Assembly: GCA_963971225.1 (NCBI GenBank)
Contig: OZ020267.1
Span: 98,871,536 to 98,935,535, forward strand
Origin: Melieria omissa
Lineage: Eukaryota; Arthropoda; Insecta; Diptera; Ulidiidae
Length of the DNA stretch: 64,000 nucleotides
Direction of reading: 5' to 3'
Position 1 is the first letter of the stretch, and each line of letters opens with the position of its first letter. The notes below the pieces were generated by a model. The model saw nothing but the letters and a program-made list of their open reading frames with translations, did no database searches and was not told where the DNA came from. This document shows positions 1 to 12,873 of the stretch, piece by piece. The position numbers were made by a program, and so were the translations under genes.

Positions 1-282
1 ACAAGACATTGTTACAACTTTGATTGAGCGCTCAAACAAAACAAACAAGAATCACAAAAATGCCTTAGAAATTGGAAAGAAAAAAATTCAAAAAGCCAAT
101 AAAAAATTATATCTTTGAATAAGCGCAACTGATCCGGCGCTGATCTCCAAACAACAAAATCAATAAGTCTAACTGGCTAACAAGTCGCGCATTTTCGACT
201 ACTTAAACTTTCTATTTATTATTTTGAGCGAAAGAGTAGCGCTGCGAGGTATTTGGGAAATGACTGCAAATAGCTCACTTAA

Positions 283-1252
283 CCCTTTCGCTATTTTGTT
301 TTCATATGGAAATATGCTACTTTGTGATCGTCTAAACAATTTATGATTTCAAGAAAAAATTTTTTTTGTTGGTGCTTGGAATAGTTTAAAGTTTTAGAAA
401 TAATACAAAATTCATAAACTGAATATTTAGAAAGAAGAAGCAGAAAAAATAAGACATTTCTAACTTGACGTTACTTAAATTCAGATTAATTTTTTTAATA
501 ATTTTAGCCAAGTTAAATAAAAAAAATTCTCAAGTTTTAGTTACGTGTTAACAATTTTATGTTTTCATACATTTTATTGTTGATAAATTTTTGTTTGTTG
601 AGAATAGTTTAAGGTTTTAGAAATAATACAAAATTTATAAACATAATATTCAAGTTAAAAAAAAATTAAGTACACACTTTTTTTAAATTACTTAATAAGA
701 AAAGAAGAAGACGCAGAAAAAATAAAAATAATTTTATTTTATTAACTTTTATTTAATTTCTAATAAAATTTTTAAATAATGTTAGCTAAAGTAAGTGGGA
801 AAAATATTAGCTTTTTAGTTGTGCTTAAGAAATTTTATGTCTCAACACATTTTTTTGGTGCTTAGAACAGTTTTAAGTTTGAGGAATAATACCGAATTCT
901 TAAACTGAATATTTTAGTTAAAAAAAGTAATTTGAATTTTATAGCTTTATATAGTAAAAAAAGAAGAAGCAGAAAAAAAGTAAGAGACATTTTTAATTGA
1001 ACTTTCTACTTCATTTCAAAACAAATTTGTTTGAATAGTTATAGCTATAAAAATTAAAATTTTAGTTATGCTTGAAAATTTTTATATTTAAGTAATTTTT
1101 TTGACAACATTTCAAAAAACCGGGTTCGGTAAAAATATTTAAGAATAAATTAGTTTTGAATGTTGTTGATATAACCTTAGACACAGAAGACTAAATCAAA
1201 GGATTTAAAATTTTAACTTTCCCCCAGTAAAAACCTGCATAAGGCGAAAGGG
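283..1252. mobile_element. piggyBac-type MITE, 970 bp, with internal tandem repeats
   Basis: The element is bounded by the inverted termini CCCTTTCGC and GCGAAAGGG, each flanked by TTAA (279-282 and 1253-1256). TTAA duplication is the hallmark of piggyBac-type transposition. There is no transposase ORF, so it is non-autonomous. Inside are about three diverged copies of a 225-260 bp unit, recognisable by 'ttggtgcttggaatagttt' near 368, 594 and 855, each followed by an A-rich 'agaagaagcagaaaaaa' block. A 210-bp relative at 36656-36865 has the same two ends with only one such unit, so this copy grew by internal duplication or the other shrank. The TTAA and terminal repeats are seen directly; the superfamily is inferred. 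Confidence 0.75.
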
Positions 1253-1256
1253 TTAA

Positions 1257-4200
1257 CGACTTAGGCAAATTAAGTTAACCTACGATCGCTACTCGATCGC
1301 AGAGAAAATATTTGCAACAACAATAGCAGCGGCAATAATGCTATAATTATGCAATTTCTCAAAGGCTTTGCTGGTGGTCTGCGCCAAAAGAGGGGCAAAT
1401 ACAGCCACGGAATGCTAACTGCAGCAGCGGCCCGATCGAGGCGATCGTGGCACAAAAGCATAGCGTGAAGAGCGCAGGAACCAAAGTGGAAACTGCAGTC
1501 AGTGGATCGGAGAACGATTGATTGATCTACTATACAAACATGTAATCTATGAGGGAAGGGAGCAAGGAACTGCCCAGTAAAGTGTAGTACAACAAATACA
1601 ATAAAAGCCATGTACAGCAAGGAAATGCAAACAAAATTATGGCCCAGGGAACAGAAGAATCTGTAGCAAGAATCTGTTGAATCACGTTGTTTGGTTTTGA
1701 TTTCCTGATCTTTATTTTGTTTTCGATTTTACTTTTTGCACTAAAAATCATAGAGATTGGCAATGTTAAGAATTGCAAGGAGTCAATGGCACACACGATC
1801 GAAGTTGATCAGTTGATTGTTTGATCAGTTGCTGGCTTGATCGGCGTGTTGCGTGTGTGCGAGACAATTTGTTGCCGAAAACATGGTGGCAGCTGTTTAG
1901 CATTAATTTGTTTTGCATTTCACATGGCAACGCTGGTCACTTTCATGCAGACGATTCGTGCCTTGTTTGGTTATGTCGAAATTTTTATTGGCAGTCAAAC
2001 TGTCTGCCAAGGCAATCATTCACTCACATCAAGCTGCGGCCACAAGTTCAGCACAGCAACGTGCAGGAAACGCAAGAAAGCAGAAGCAGGCCAAGCTCGA
2101 AGTGATTGGCTGCCAGTTGCAATGCGTCTCAGTCTGAGGCTCGACAAGGCTGTTCACTGCAGCTAACAAGACAGACGATTAAGCCATTTTTCTTTGTTGC
2201 CTGCTGCAACTCTTGCAACTTTGGCAGCTGATGGCCGCTGATCTTCAGTTACGCGCCGCTACCCACACAGCTTCAATTCGCCATGAAAATACTGTCGCAC
2301 TGCTAAGTTCACGTGGAAAATTATGTGCATTGCTTTATCTGGCAGCCGCTACTGGGTTTTACATATTTTTTAGACAGTTTTTCTTTTAATTTGTATTTGT
2401 TTTTTTTTCAACTAATTTACTGCTGCCTCCACAAAAAACTTTTGCAAAACAAAAATTAAAAATTTGCAGCAAGAAAATCAAGCAATTTACTTTTTTCTGC
2501 ATTTTCTTAAGCAAACAAACCAAATAGCAAACAAAAGGAAAAACATGTTCCACCACTTTAACGCAAACCTGTAGTTAGCCGCTTTCGGTCTGCCCAGCTA
2601 ATTCTTGGCCAACGTCAGCGCAGTTGGCAGCGGAAAAAAGTGGGTTATTAAGTTGGCGCTTTTTCTATCGGCCGAGCAATCTTTTGCGCTACTGTTGCGC
2701 CTGCGTCGAACTCCTTCGGTGCTCCGGTCACAGCTGCGAAATTTGTCTACTTTTCATTTTATTCTTTTCAGCCAGCGTCGCCAACAACATTATTAACAAT
2801 ATTTAGTTGTACACGTGATATTTAATTAAAAGTGACAATTCGCTTTAATTAGTAACAGTGGGCATTTTATCGCACTTTGCAGATCGTCTCATAAGTTTTC
2901 GTTAAAGTTGGAGCAGCAAACAGTGCACAGCAACGACTGTCGCGGTTGCTGATTTTTGTTTTGTTGTCTGCAAAAAATCATCAGATATCAGATTCCACAA
3001 CATTGTTGTTTTTGTTGTTGTTATTGTTGTTGTTGGTGTTGTTGACATTTTCACAATTAATGGCTGTTGACAGCTTTTCTGTTTCACTTCTTTGCACTGA
3101 ACGCGTGTGGGTTCACTCCGCTTTTACAACTACTGACAATGAAATTGATACTTTTTTCAGTATGCAACAACAACTACCTACCAAAAAAGGCCATTTTGGC
3201 ATTGAAAAAGATTTATAAATAATTTGAATGTTATGCTGCTTTTGATCTGACCGATTTGAAATACATAAATTTCATAAAAATCATCGATTTGTTAGCATTT
3301 CGAAAAACAAATTTATTGAGTTTGAATTTAAGGTTCAGAGATCGAAAGAACTTTCTGGCCTTGAACTCAGAAAATGCCTTTATATTTCAATTTTATATGA
3401 CAGAGTTTTAATGAATGAGAATGAAAAGGGAAAAGGGTTCGTATATTCAAAATTGGTTTCGATGAAGAACTAGCAGAGCCCACAAATTTTGAAGTCAAAA
3501 GGGCCCATAAATCAAGATCTTCTAAACCTTTTGTTGATCCCGCCATATTTTTATGAAAAAATACTTATGTAATTATTTCTCATTTGATGTGCTTTCACCA
3601 CATTTAAAGTGAATTGGCGCATTAAGTCATGTTTTCCCATGCAAACTCTTCACTTCTCGTTGACACTGTTAGATGTTTATTTTCGAAAAAGTTAAAAACA
3701 TGTCTCGAATTATTTCTCCCTAAGAGTACTTTAACCATGTTTGAGGTCAAAAGGCATAAAAAATAATAAGTTTGTAAGAAGATATTCAAACTTGTAACCC
3801 TTAGTTCACCCCGTTAGACTTCGATCTTCAAAGAAACGAAAAACACGTATCTAATAAGTTGTGTGCCAACTGTGAAGCAATTCCGTGCAAATCAGTCATT
3901 TGAAATTCATGTTTTTTACTTGGTATCCCTTCACTTCCTCAGAACTAACAACGCATGCATTGTGCACCACCCATTTTCGTAATAAATATTACACAATCGC
4001 TCGATTGACTGTGCTCAATTGCCTTTGAATGTTGTTAATAAACGTTTTCAGTAGAAAATAAATAAATTTGAGAAAAATGCGTGCGTAAGAAATTGAACTT
4101 TTTGTTAAAAAATTAATAAAGATTGCGTGCAATTTTTCAACAACAACCGTTGTTGTTGTTAGCTTAATTAGAAAAGCAAAACGAAAAAACACAGTCAAAG

Positions 4201-5700
4201 TCAACGGCAAATATTAGAGGCGAGCCGCCGTTGATGCGGCACCGAGGCACTGGCGAGCAGCGGAACAGCGCATGCGCGCAATTAAAATTTTACAACTTAA
4301 TTGAACACACCCCATGTGGCATGTAACGCGCTCAGTGTACCACAAGCATGACGGCCACAACAACAACAACGTCGTACAAGAAAACATTTCGGGCGAATTG
4401 TGAAAACTGCGCAACCAAATTGGAAGTAAAACTGTGTTTTTTTAGCTGCTAATAAATGGCAAAACTAACAACAACACAACTCTTGATTTAGTGACTTGAT
4501 GCGGCGTTGAAAATGGTGGGCGGCATTGTTGGGTTGGAAATATTTGCGCCGTGAAATGTGAAAAATGGGAACGAAATTCGGATGGAAAGCAGCTCATCCG
4601 CACACCTAAAGTTGAACTGCGCACGAACTGAGTGTTTTATATTTAGCTGTGAAAATGGACAAAATGTTTACATTGAAAATTTTTGCACTATTGCAAAATT
4701 GCCAAAAGTGTTGGGCTTTCAGGCGAAATTGGAATAATTTTTCTAAAATTTTGTTTACCTTTTTTTTAGTTTGCCACGCAATTAGAGTTGCATGATTCAG
4801 TTGCCATTAAAAATTTTTCATATTAATATTATTAAAAAAAATAATATTAAAAAAAATTCTATAACTTCAGCGCACTTGTAAATTCCGCTTAAGTGCCCCC
4901 AATTTGTCGTAAGCTATTTTTTGGCTGCTACGAAATGTTTTTTGAATTTCCAACTGCAGCAAGTGCGCGCGAAAGAAAACCAACCGACAGTCACCTCTAC
5001 GGAAATGCAAACCAGTTCGACGCGCGCATTGGCATAAATAAAACTTTATTTGAAGTGCGTATTTGAAATTGGTAATTCGATTTTTGTGCAAGTAGTCGAG
5101 TTAATCCTCTTTGCGCTGCCCATAAAAATTCTCTTTTAAAAGCTATTTCTATGCATAAATATTTATGTTTGTCTGTATGACCTTCGTCTGAGCAGCTCGA
5201 GATGTCTCGAGTGGAAAATATTCATAAAAATCGAATATTTATTATTTGTTCGCGACGGACTGGCCCAGAAAAGCCGACTAATGCGGATTTTATGGTCGAA
5301 CTCATTGACGTAAAGCGAATTGAAAGTTGTATCGAAGAGCTTTTTGCAGTAATGTGGACATAATTGGCGGTGCTTGAGCAATGCGAAATGATGGCAATTA
5401 AGACAAAAAAATGCTTTCAGGAAAACAGTTATGCTGTTGGTTCTTTTTTTAAAGAATGTTTCTATTTGAAAAATTCCTTACATATCAAATGATGCAAAAA
5501 ACGAATTCCATTTTACAATCGGGTGGCTTTTAAAAATATATTTGTTTTGAAATCTGAATTTAAATACAGCTTCAAAGTAATTTCTGTTGCAAAAATTTAT
5601 TTAAAAATTCCTTTTGTTAGGTCTTGAAAGTTGTTTTTTGCGAAATGATGCTCAATTCAATTTCAATTTCTTCTTAACACTCAATTACGATTGTAATTGT
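1257..5700. other. AT-rich non-coding stretch, no gene recognised
   Basis: I see no convincing gene, RNA gene or complete mobile element here. Short ORFs on both strands are low-complexity or composition-driven. A GTT microsatellite-like run lies near 3004-3050. The parts at 1260-2300 and 4200-4640 are less AT-rich and could hold regulatory DNA for wb, but nothing in the sequence proves it. Confidence 0.5.
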
Positions 5701-5955
5701 ATTCGAGGGATGGGAGGTTAATGGGGTTTCGACAGTACATTTTGATTTTTGCTTTGTACATAGAAACCCAAAAGTTGACAACCTCACAACTCCGATCATA
5801 TGGGCGACGCCCTCTGGTGGAGATTTTCAGAACCTAAATTAATTTTGTATTTTTTTTACTCACGAATGTTGGCGATCGCTGTATAAATTATTTAAATCGG
5901 TTCCGTAGTTTCCGAGATACGATGTTTTCTCGTTTACTTAACTACTATATTTACA

Positions 5956-5994
5956 TTCTATGTCATTGTGGGAGCCCCCCACAATGACATAGAA
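5956..5994. repeat. Perfect 17-bp hairpin
   Basis: The arms TTCTATGTCATTGTGGG (5956-5972) and CCCACAATGACATAGAA (5978-5994) are exact reverse complements around a 5-base loop. The stem is too short for an animal pre-miRNA. It lies at the start of a tandem region whose units share the phrase TGGGAGCCCC, so it may be one end of a mobile element or a duplicated inverted unit. Confidence 0.7.
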
Positions 5995-6250
5995 AATGGC
6001 CAATTTTGTATGGCAGCCCCCTTAAGACTTGGAGATAGCGGGTAGGTATGTTTGGAAGAAACATTCGGAAGGGAAAATAAATGGGTGTAGGTCATACATT
6101 TTACATATCTGGGGGCAACCTGAGAGCAGTGGGAGCCTATATTTTAAAAAAGTCTATTTTGTATGGGAGCCCCATTACGGGTTGGAGATGGGGTATAAAT
6201 ATGTTTAAAAGAAATGTTCAGTAGAGAAAACTAGTGGAGGTCAGTCATAG
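5995..6250. repeat. Diverged tandem pair, about 150-bp unit
   Basis: The block 'ttttgtatggcagccccctt' near 6004, followed by 'gacttggagata' and 'ggtatgttt', recurs about 150 bases later as 'ttttgtatgggagccccatt', 'gggttggagat' and 'aatatgttt', each followed by a 'gaaa...ggtcat' tail. No coding potential. Confidence 0.55.
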
Positions 6251-6454
6251 ATGTTAACCCTCTAAGAGCAACTTCTGACCAGCTGTGGAGCAATTTGTCG
6301 AATTTCCCAGCTTTTTTGTGAGCTTTGACCTCGATGCGACGCCATTTGACCCCACTCTAGCCCCAAAATTTGCTGGCTCATGCATTTTTTCACCCAACCG
6401 CATAAAATGAGAGGTTGCGGAGCATCGAAATCGAAAAATCGTGCACTAAATCAT

Positions 6455-7200
6455 GTCAAGTGAACAGTCAGGCCTCCTATAGATACTGAATAGATTTGCA
6501 TACTGTATGCTTATTTCGAGACATGGTTCTTTAAAACTACGAAGCTGTAACCTAAGTTTAAGCTGTGGTTTAACATTGTAGGACTCGATTTTGTAATATT
6601 GGGTGAACAGTAAGGTCTCCTATAGATACTGAATAGATTTGCATACTGGATGCTGACATGGATCCAGACATGGTTCTTTTTTTAAGTATGAAGCTGTGAC
6701 TTAAACTTATAAGGTTAGATCCTGTAAGGTTTCTTTCAGGTTTTAAATCGATATTGAACGGGTCTGGATACTACGTATTTCGAGATATAGATTTTTGAGT
6801 ATACTTATGACCGTTTGATTTAAATTTGTTAGGTTAGGTTCTGTAATACTGCACGACTACTTCGAGACATGGGTCTCTCTAAAAGTATGAAGCTTCGATT
6901 TAAAAATATAAGGTTAGATATTCTAATGAATGAACAGTCAGGTCTCCTATAGATACTGAATGGGTCCGCATACTGGATGCTCATTTCAAGACATGGTTCT
7001 TTTTAAAGTATGAAACTGTAACTTAAACTTGTAAGTATAGGTTTTTAATTATTGACTGAACAGTCAGGTCTGGATACTTTGTATTTCGAGATACATAAAT
7101 AAGTATAGATTTCTAAATATATGAAGCTGGAATTTAAACTTGTAAGCTTATGTTCTGAATAGAAGTATAGATACAGATAAGTCCGGGTACTAGATCAGTC
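6455..7200. repeat. Diverged tandem repeat, unit about 140 bp, five or so copies
   Basis: The unit begins with 'gaacagtcaggyctcctata', continues with 'gatactgaatagatttgcat' and ends with a 'gacatggttctttttaaagt' plus 'atgaagctgtgacttaaact' block. Clear copies start near 6462, 6604 and 6933, with more degraded ones near 6740, 6840 and 7060. Copies differ by substitutions and small indels, so the array is old. No ORF spans it. Confidence 0.7.
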
Positions 7201-7318
7201 TGGATGGAGTTATTCTCATGAGTTATTATTATCTTCCATATACTCCGGGTTTCTTACTGACTAAAAACTTGCTCCTTTTGGAGGATTTGCCAAAGCAGAC
7301 ATAGTGGGTCCCTTTTCT

Positions 7319-7404
7319 TCTAAGCTTCTTCTTCATTCGATCGCATAGTGTCTAAGCTTCTTCTTCATTCGATCGCATAGTGTCTAAGCTTCTTCTTCAT
7401 TTGA
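7319..7404. repeat. 32-bp tandem repeat, about 2.7 copies
   Basis: The unit TCTAAGCTTCTTCTTCATTC plus GATCGCATAGTG starts at 7319, 7351 and 7383. The first two copies are identical and the third is partial. The identity implies a recent duplication, unlike the older arrays on either side. Confidence 0.9.
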
Positions 7405-9240
7405 CAAACTTCTTTAGAAATTTCTAATCTTTACTTCAGTGCCATTGAAAGTCCTGAAATGCAGAGTGATCCCAAGGAAATAAAACCTTGAAATGAATCA
7501 TCATAAGCACAGCAGATATTCCAAGCTTCATGTTGTCAAGTTTTTAGATTTCCTCAGCAGAATTCAACAAGCAATTCTTTATTTTTTCGTTAATTGAATG
7601 CAAGACAAAGAATCTATATTCAATTACTGCAAAGTATATTCCCCATTGCACTTTTTTTTATAAACACAGTAAATATTCCCGAGTTTACTGATGTCATGTC
7701 CTTAGATCCTTTTAATAATTCAAAAACCAATTCTCAATTTTTGAGTTGACAAAGTTCTTTCCTTTTCCTCTTAATAAATTTGACATATTTTTTTTACTTC
7801 GTTTGGTGGCTCTAAACATTGTTTTTCCATTCAAACCATTCCATTCCATTCCAATTCAAATTCAAAATTTTGCTAGACAAATGTTGTCAACACTCGATCG
7901 ATCGACACTCAATCGATTCATCGTTTCCATGTAAACTAATCAATCGCATCATTTCTCAAAATCGCACCGCACATCATTTATTATTCATCGTCTCAGCCGC
8001 CACACATTGACCTCGAAGCGGAATTCTCTAAAAATCGACCAATAATATGATTAAATTTTTATGGACATCGAAGCATTGTCCATGATTTACAAAACTTCGG
8101 CGACCATCACCCCTCGGTCACGTGTTGTGCACACCATAAATAGTTGACAGCAATTTCAAACCACAGCAATAGTCATAAATTCGACATGGCAATTTAAATG
8201 CGCCATTTAATAAAATGGAAAGAAAACGATTTTTTAAAAAATCCACAAAACGACGCGAAAAAAACTTTGTGCAATCATAAACATAAAGTTGGAGCGAAAA
8301 CTCTATTACGAAATGGGCATAGAAGCGAAATTCATTGAAATGTTGAGGAAGCAACAAATACAAAAATACAAAAAAGTAAAAAAAACAACACACTGAGTCT
8401 TCCAGGAAGCATTGGCACAGCTGCGCTGTAAAGGCAACAGCAACTTTCCGGCCAAGCAAACACACCAAGAAACCGCACGGACGGTGTGTATGCAAAATGA
8501 ACACAAAAACAATAACAAATCTGTCCAGCGAACAGATGGAAGAGCAACAAATAAATGCGCTAAAGTCAACAACAACAAACGCAACAACAATAACACCAAC
8601 AAACTGAAAGAGTTCAAAGCACAACAAAACGAAAACTAATAAACTAGTCCAACAACAAAAACAACTAAAAACACCAAAAAAAGGTTGACTGAAATAGTAA
8701 AAAAAAACTGTAGAACCAAAATAAGCAAAGCGTAAAAGAGCAGCAAGAACAAAAAATCGGCGTCGACAAAATCGTGATGTAATAAATTTAAATAAAAAAC
8801 GCAACTTTAAAATAAAATAGCACAAAAATGTATGGAAACAAAAAATGTGTACGAAATTGAAGTTGAATGCGCGGTCAAATAATTCAAATATGAGTAGTCG
8901 AGGTGTAGAACATTTTGCCTGCAGGTATAGTTGTCGACTGTGAAAGGGGAAATAACAATTATGGGAATTGAAGACAGCACAAAAGATTTCATGTATATGT
9001 TGACTCAAGTAGTTGAGGTGTCTTGGCAGCAAAAAACAAACACATTTAATTTTACAAATTCGTAATTTATTTTATTGTTTGTAGATGAAATATGAACTTC
9101 CTAATGAGTAAAAATCAACTGTAATTTGTTGAAAAATAAACAAAACAAATTACTTTTGGTGAGGAAAGCCATAAATAGTGATACCTGATTCACAGTGAAC
9201 TATTCTTTTCTCTAATTGGTGTTTCATCAATTTCCTGTCA
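7405..9240. other. Non-coding; A/C-rich tract at 8200-8800
   Basis: No gene is supported. The + strand at 8200-8800 is rich in AAC and AAA triplets, which opens long hydrophobic Phe/Leu/Cys/Val-rich reading frames on the - strand (up to 304 codons, 8118-9032). I treat these as composition artefacts. Confidence 0.5.
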
Positions 9241-11050
9241 AGTTTTTTTTCTTCCCCATGACACTATTTTTGTTTCAAATTTTTATTTTTATTTTTTTTT
9301 TATTTTTTGTTTTATTTCTTTTTGTTGTATATTTTCTCTTTCTCACTTGAAGAATCTCATTTCAAGTTGACGCTTTGTTAGTTTTAGTGGGCACTTTCTC
9401 ACTACTGTCTGATTACTCTTATTACTTATTGATGTTTTCTCACGGATACTGATTTCTATTTGATTGGCTTTAACTCTCTCCAATTATTACTTTTTTAGTC
9501 CAAATGCACACTTTCTCACTAATGATTGTCTAAATTCTTTCCCTTTGGATGATTTCTTATTGATAGTGTACTTTTTCTTACTCTGATTTAACAAATCTAA
9601 TTCTAATGGATACTTTCTCATTCTTAAGACACACTTTCTCATTCCTTGTGGCTAGCTGAACTCATTCCCCACATTTTTAATAGAAGATTTGAGCTTCTAC
9701 TGTACACTAAATCATTCTGAGTTAATAACTCTATTTTTTGTCGCTGTCTTCTCATTCCTAATCCAAATTTTTTTAGTCCTAATGTACACTTTCTCAAATT
9801 CTAATCTCATGTCCAAACGATGCTTTCACAATTTTAACATACTTATTTGATTCTAATCGATCTAATCGATTCTTTCTCATTCCCAATACAAACTATCTCA
9901 CTCCTAATGTACATTTTCTCATATTTAGTTGACTTATCTCATTTCCAATTCATGCCTTCACAATTTTAATGTACAAAGTTGATTAAACTCATTCCTAATC
10001 GATGCTTTCTCATTCCTAATTCAAACTTTCTCAGTCCTAATGTACATTTTCTCATATTCAGCTGACTTATGTCTTTTCCAATCTTTCCTAATCGATTATT
10101 TCTCATTCCTTCCTAAACTCATTTCAACTGCATGCTTTCTTATTCTCAGTGGACATTTTCTCATTTTTATTTCAATATTCTGATTTCTTATTGGTTCTAT
10201 ATCATTCATAATCGACAATGCTTTATTCGTAGTTGACTAAACTCATTTCAGAACGCTGCTGTTTCATCCATTATAGACACTTTCTCATTTACACTTCATT
10301 AATCTTATTTACAATCGATGATTTTTCTTTATTCATGTACACTTTCTCATTCCTAATGTATACTTTCTCATTCCTCTTGATCCTTTATCATTCCTAATCT
10401 TTACTTTATTATTCCTAGAGATGCTATCTCATCCCTTATAAATACTTTCTTATTTATGCTTCATTAATCTTATTCAGAATCGATGATTTCTCATTCTCCA
10501 TGGGGACTTTCTCATTCCTAATGTAGACTTGCTTATTCCTAATGTATACTTTCTCATTCCTCTTGATCCTTTATCATTCCTAATCTTCATTTTTTTATTC
10601 CTACAGATGCTATCTCTTGCCTTATAAATACTTTCTCATTTATGCTTCATTAATCTTCTTCATAAGCGATGTTTTTCCATTCATTTCTCATTCTTAATGT
10701 AGACTTTCTCAGTCCTAGCTGACTCATTTCCCCATTAAGGATTTCTTATTGCCAAAAAAATTCTACTGATCTCATTCCCCATTGGTGAATTCATGTTCTC
10801 CGCGTCTGGTTTCACATTTTTAGATAATTAATTTAATTTATAATCAATGTTTTCGTACACGATATTGTTTTTGGTTGATTAAACTCATTCCCACTGGATC
10901 CTTTATCCTTCCTTTTCTCTATTCTTTCTTATTTTCGTTCTTTTACCGCTTTCTCATCTCCAATTTTTCCCCCCAAAATTTCAATGATCACTTTCTCATT
11001 ACTAATCGTCATTTTCTCATTTTCTAAGTTATTTTATGCTTTTAAAATCC
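9240..11050. repeat. Pyrimidine-rich minisatellite based on CTTTCTCATTC
   Basis: For about 1.8 kb the + strand is a degenerate array of CTTTCTCATTCCTAATGTA-like units (roughly 18-25 bases), densest at 9600-10750. Higher-order repeats are visible. A block starting AATGTATACTTTCTCATTCC at about 10355 recurs at about 10541, and a TTATAAATACTTTCTYATTT block recurs near 10275, 10435 and 10622. An older pair begins near 9867 and 10000. The CT strand bias is strong throughout. The array ends about 1.8 kb before the first wb coding exon. It contains well over ten CATTCC cores. No ORF of note. Confidence 0.85.
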
Positions 11051-12873
11051 ATTTGCTTAAAGTTCTATTTAAGACACAATTAAGATTTACTACTGCAAAA
11101 CTTAACACAAAATAGATAAAATTAAAAGAAAAAGGTCTTTCCAACAAAAACTCATACGACTCATGCCACACAATGACTACATCAACGCGTCGAAAAAGTT
11201 CAAAAGCTACTCATCGAGATTTTTTCTCATGTACTTTTTATACCTTCCTCGATTTGTTTCCTTTGAATTTTGGCGGCTTTTGGTTTTTTGATCTTTTTTC
11301 CCTACTTTACCATGGCTTTTATTTTTTTGCTGCTATTATTTCTTTTTACTTTTTTTCTCTGTTTTTTTTTTATGAACCAACTACTCAAGTTATGAGTTCG
11401 GTCTGCGCACTGAATCAGCTGTGCTTGGGTCAATGTTGCTTGTTGCCATACACCTGGTTAGTGTTGTTGTTGGGTTTTAACGCTTCTATTTACAACTCGC
11501 TTTTATTTGCACTGTGCGTCGGCCAACTGGCACAGTAGAGCATATAGAATTTTGTGTTGGCAAAAAATTGCCGAGTCGTTGTACTTTTGGGCGGGAAAAT
11601 GTTAATAGACAGACTGGCTTTGGTGCTGTCAGCTGGTCAAGTGGCCATTGTCGCTTCACACACTCCCACAAAGCAAAGTCAAATTGTTGGTGATTTGCTT
11701 GCAGCTGGTTGTGGCAGCATTTGAACTTTAAAAATGTCTGCAATATTAATTGATTTCGTTGTTGAGTTGGGCGTTTTTCTCTGTTTTGTGGTGACTATGA
11801 TTTTTACAGCCTACACTTCATACTTGCCGTTTGTATTGTAGTTTTGGCATTTAACTTGCTTTTAATTGCCAGCAAATGGACAGTCAGCCAAGTGACTGAG
11901 CCATAAATTGGGTAAAAAAAGAGAATTTATGCCGCTAAAGAAATTCCACATTCGATACGCCCATCGACAGCTTAAAGGGCGCACACTTTGAAGCTGATTT
12001 TTTTGAGGATTTTATTTTATCAGAAAAGTAAATAAAAAAAGGGAGTTTAAAAAAATCTTAAATAATTCATTGAAACTATCAGAAATGGCCCCTTCAAGTT
12101 TTGTGAATTGGAACCTGTGCCCTGAGCGTTGCTTGTCATTGATATATCTAAGTCATAAATTACACAATCATCTTAAATCTGTCATAACGCCAACTCACGC
12201 ACATTTATAAACAATTTATAAAATCTCTATTAACTGTTCATTGACCACAACTAGTCCGGTCAAAACAGCAGCTTCTGTTCTTCATCCCACTCGACTGCAA
12301 ATATATCATCTGCCTCCCCCAACCCCCTTCCGCGTTCAACTCTTCCCAATAAACGCAGCCGTTTGCGTATTTTGGCCTCAGCAGCATTTCAGTTGCTATT
12401 AGGCAATAAAAAGAATTTATTTTATTTTTTCTCTAAATTGCTATTAAAAAAAATAAACTCAACCGGTCAGCACTGCGCAACATGTGGCCGCCTGGTCCAA
12501 TGCTCTTTCAACGCCGAACGCCTGACAGCGGGTGGTAGCAAACGTGGTGTTGCCAATGTGTTCAAATTTGTGGAGCGCATTAGTCTTGTGTTCGCACAAA
12601 CTAGGCCCAAATTTGCCTAAAATTAGGCAAACATTAATTTGAATTAATTGTGCGCGCCACTCACAAACCAATCATTCGAGTAAAAGTTGTTTCGTATATT
12701 TTTGCAAATAAGCAAAAAATGTTCAAATCAACACTGCAGCTGTCATTACAAGTGTCAAAATGCATACGAATCTAATAAATCCCCACAACCGAATATAGAA
12801 AATGTGACACCTGCGCGCCGAAAGTCGACAACCGAAATTGTCCAGCAACAATTGTCAACAGCCAGCGAGCAAC
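11051..12873. other. Region upstream of wb exon 1; promoter not identified
   Basis: This should contain the promoter and 5' UTR of the exon starting at 12874, but I see no TATA box at a sensible distance and no Inr/DPE pair. A lone TCATTC (12672-12677) matches the fly initiator loosely and is not enough. The ORFs at 11173-11538 and 12363-12620 are low-complexity or short and match no family I know. Confidence 0.4.

Noticed and set aside
8118..9032. 304-codon ORF on the - strand, hydrophobic
   Set aside because: It lies opposite an A/AAC-rich tract; Phe/Leu/Cys/Val richness follows from base composition, and overlapping frames are open too. No domain or start context.
9240..11050. CRISPR-like array
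   Set aside because: Units are directly repeated without unique spacers, degenerate, and in an animal genome.
1..12800. LN-domain exons of the long wb form
   Set aside because: No cysteine-rich LN or LE frame was found on the + strand in this part; if present they lie upstream of the window.
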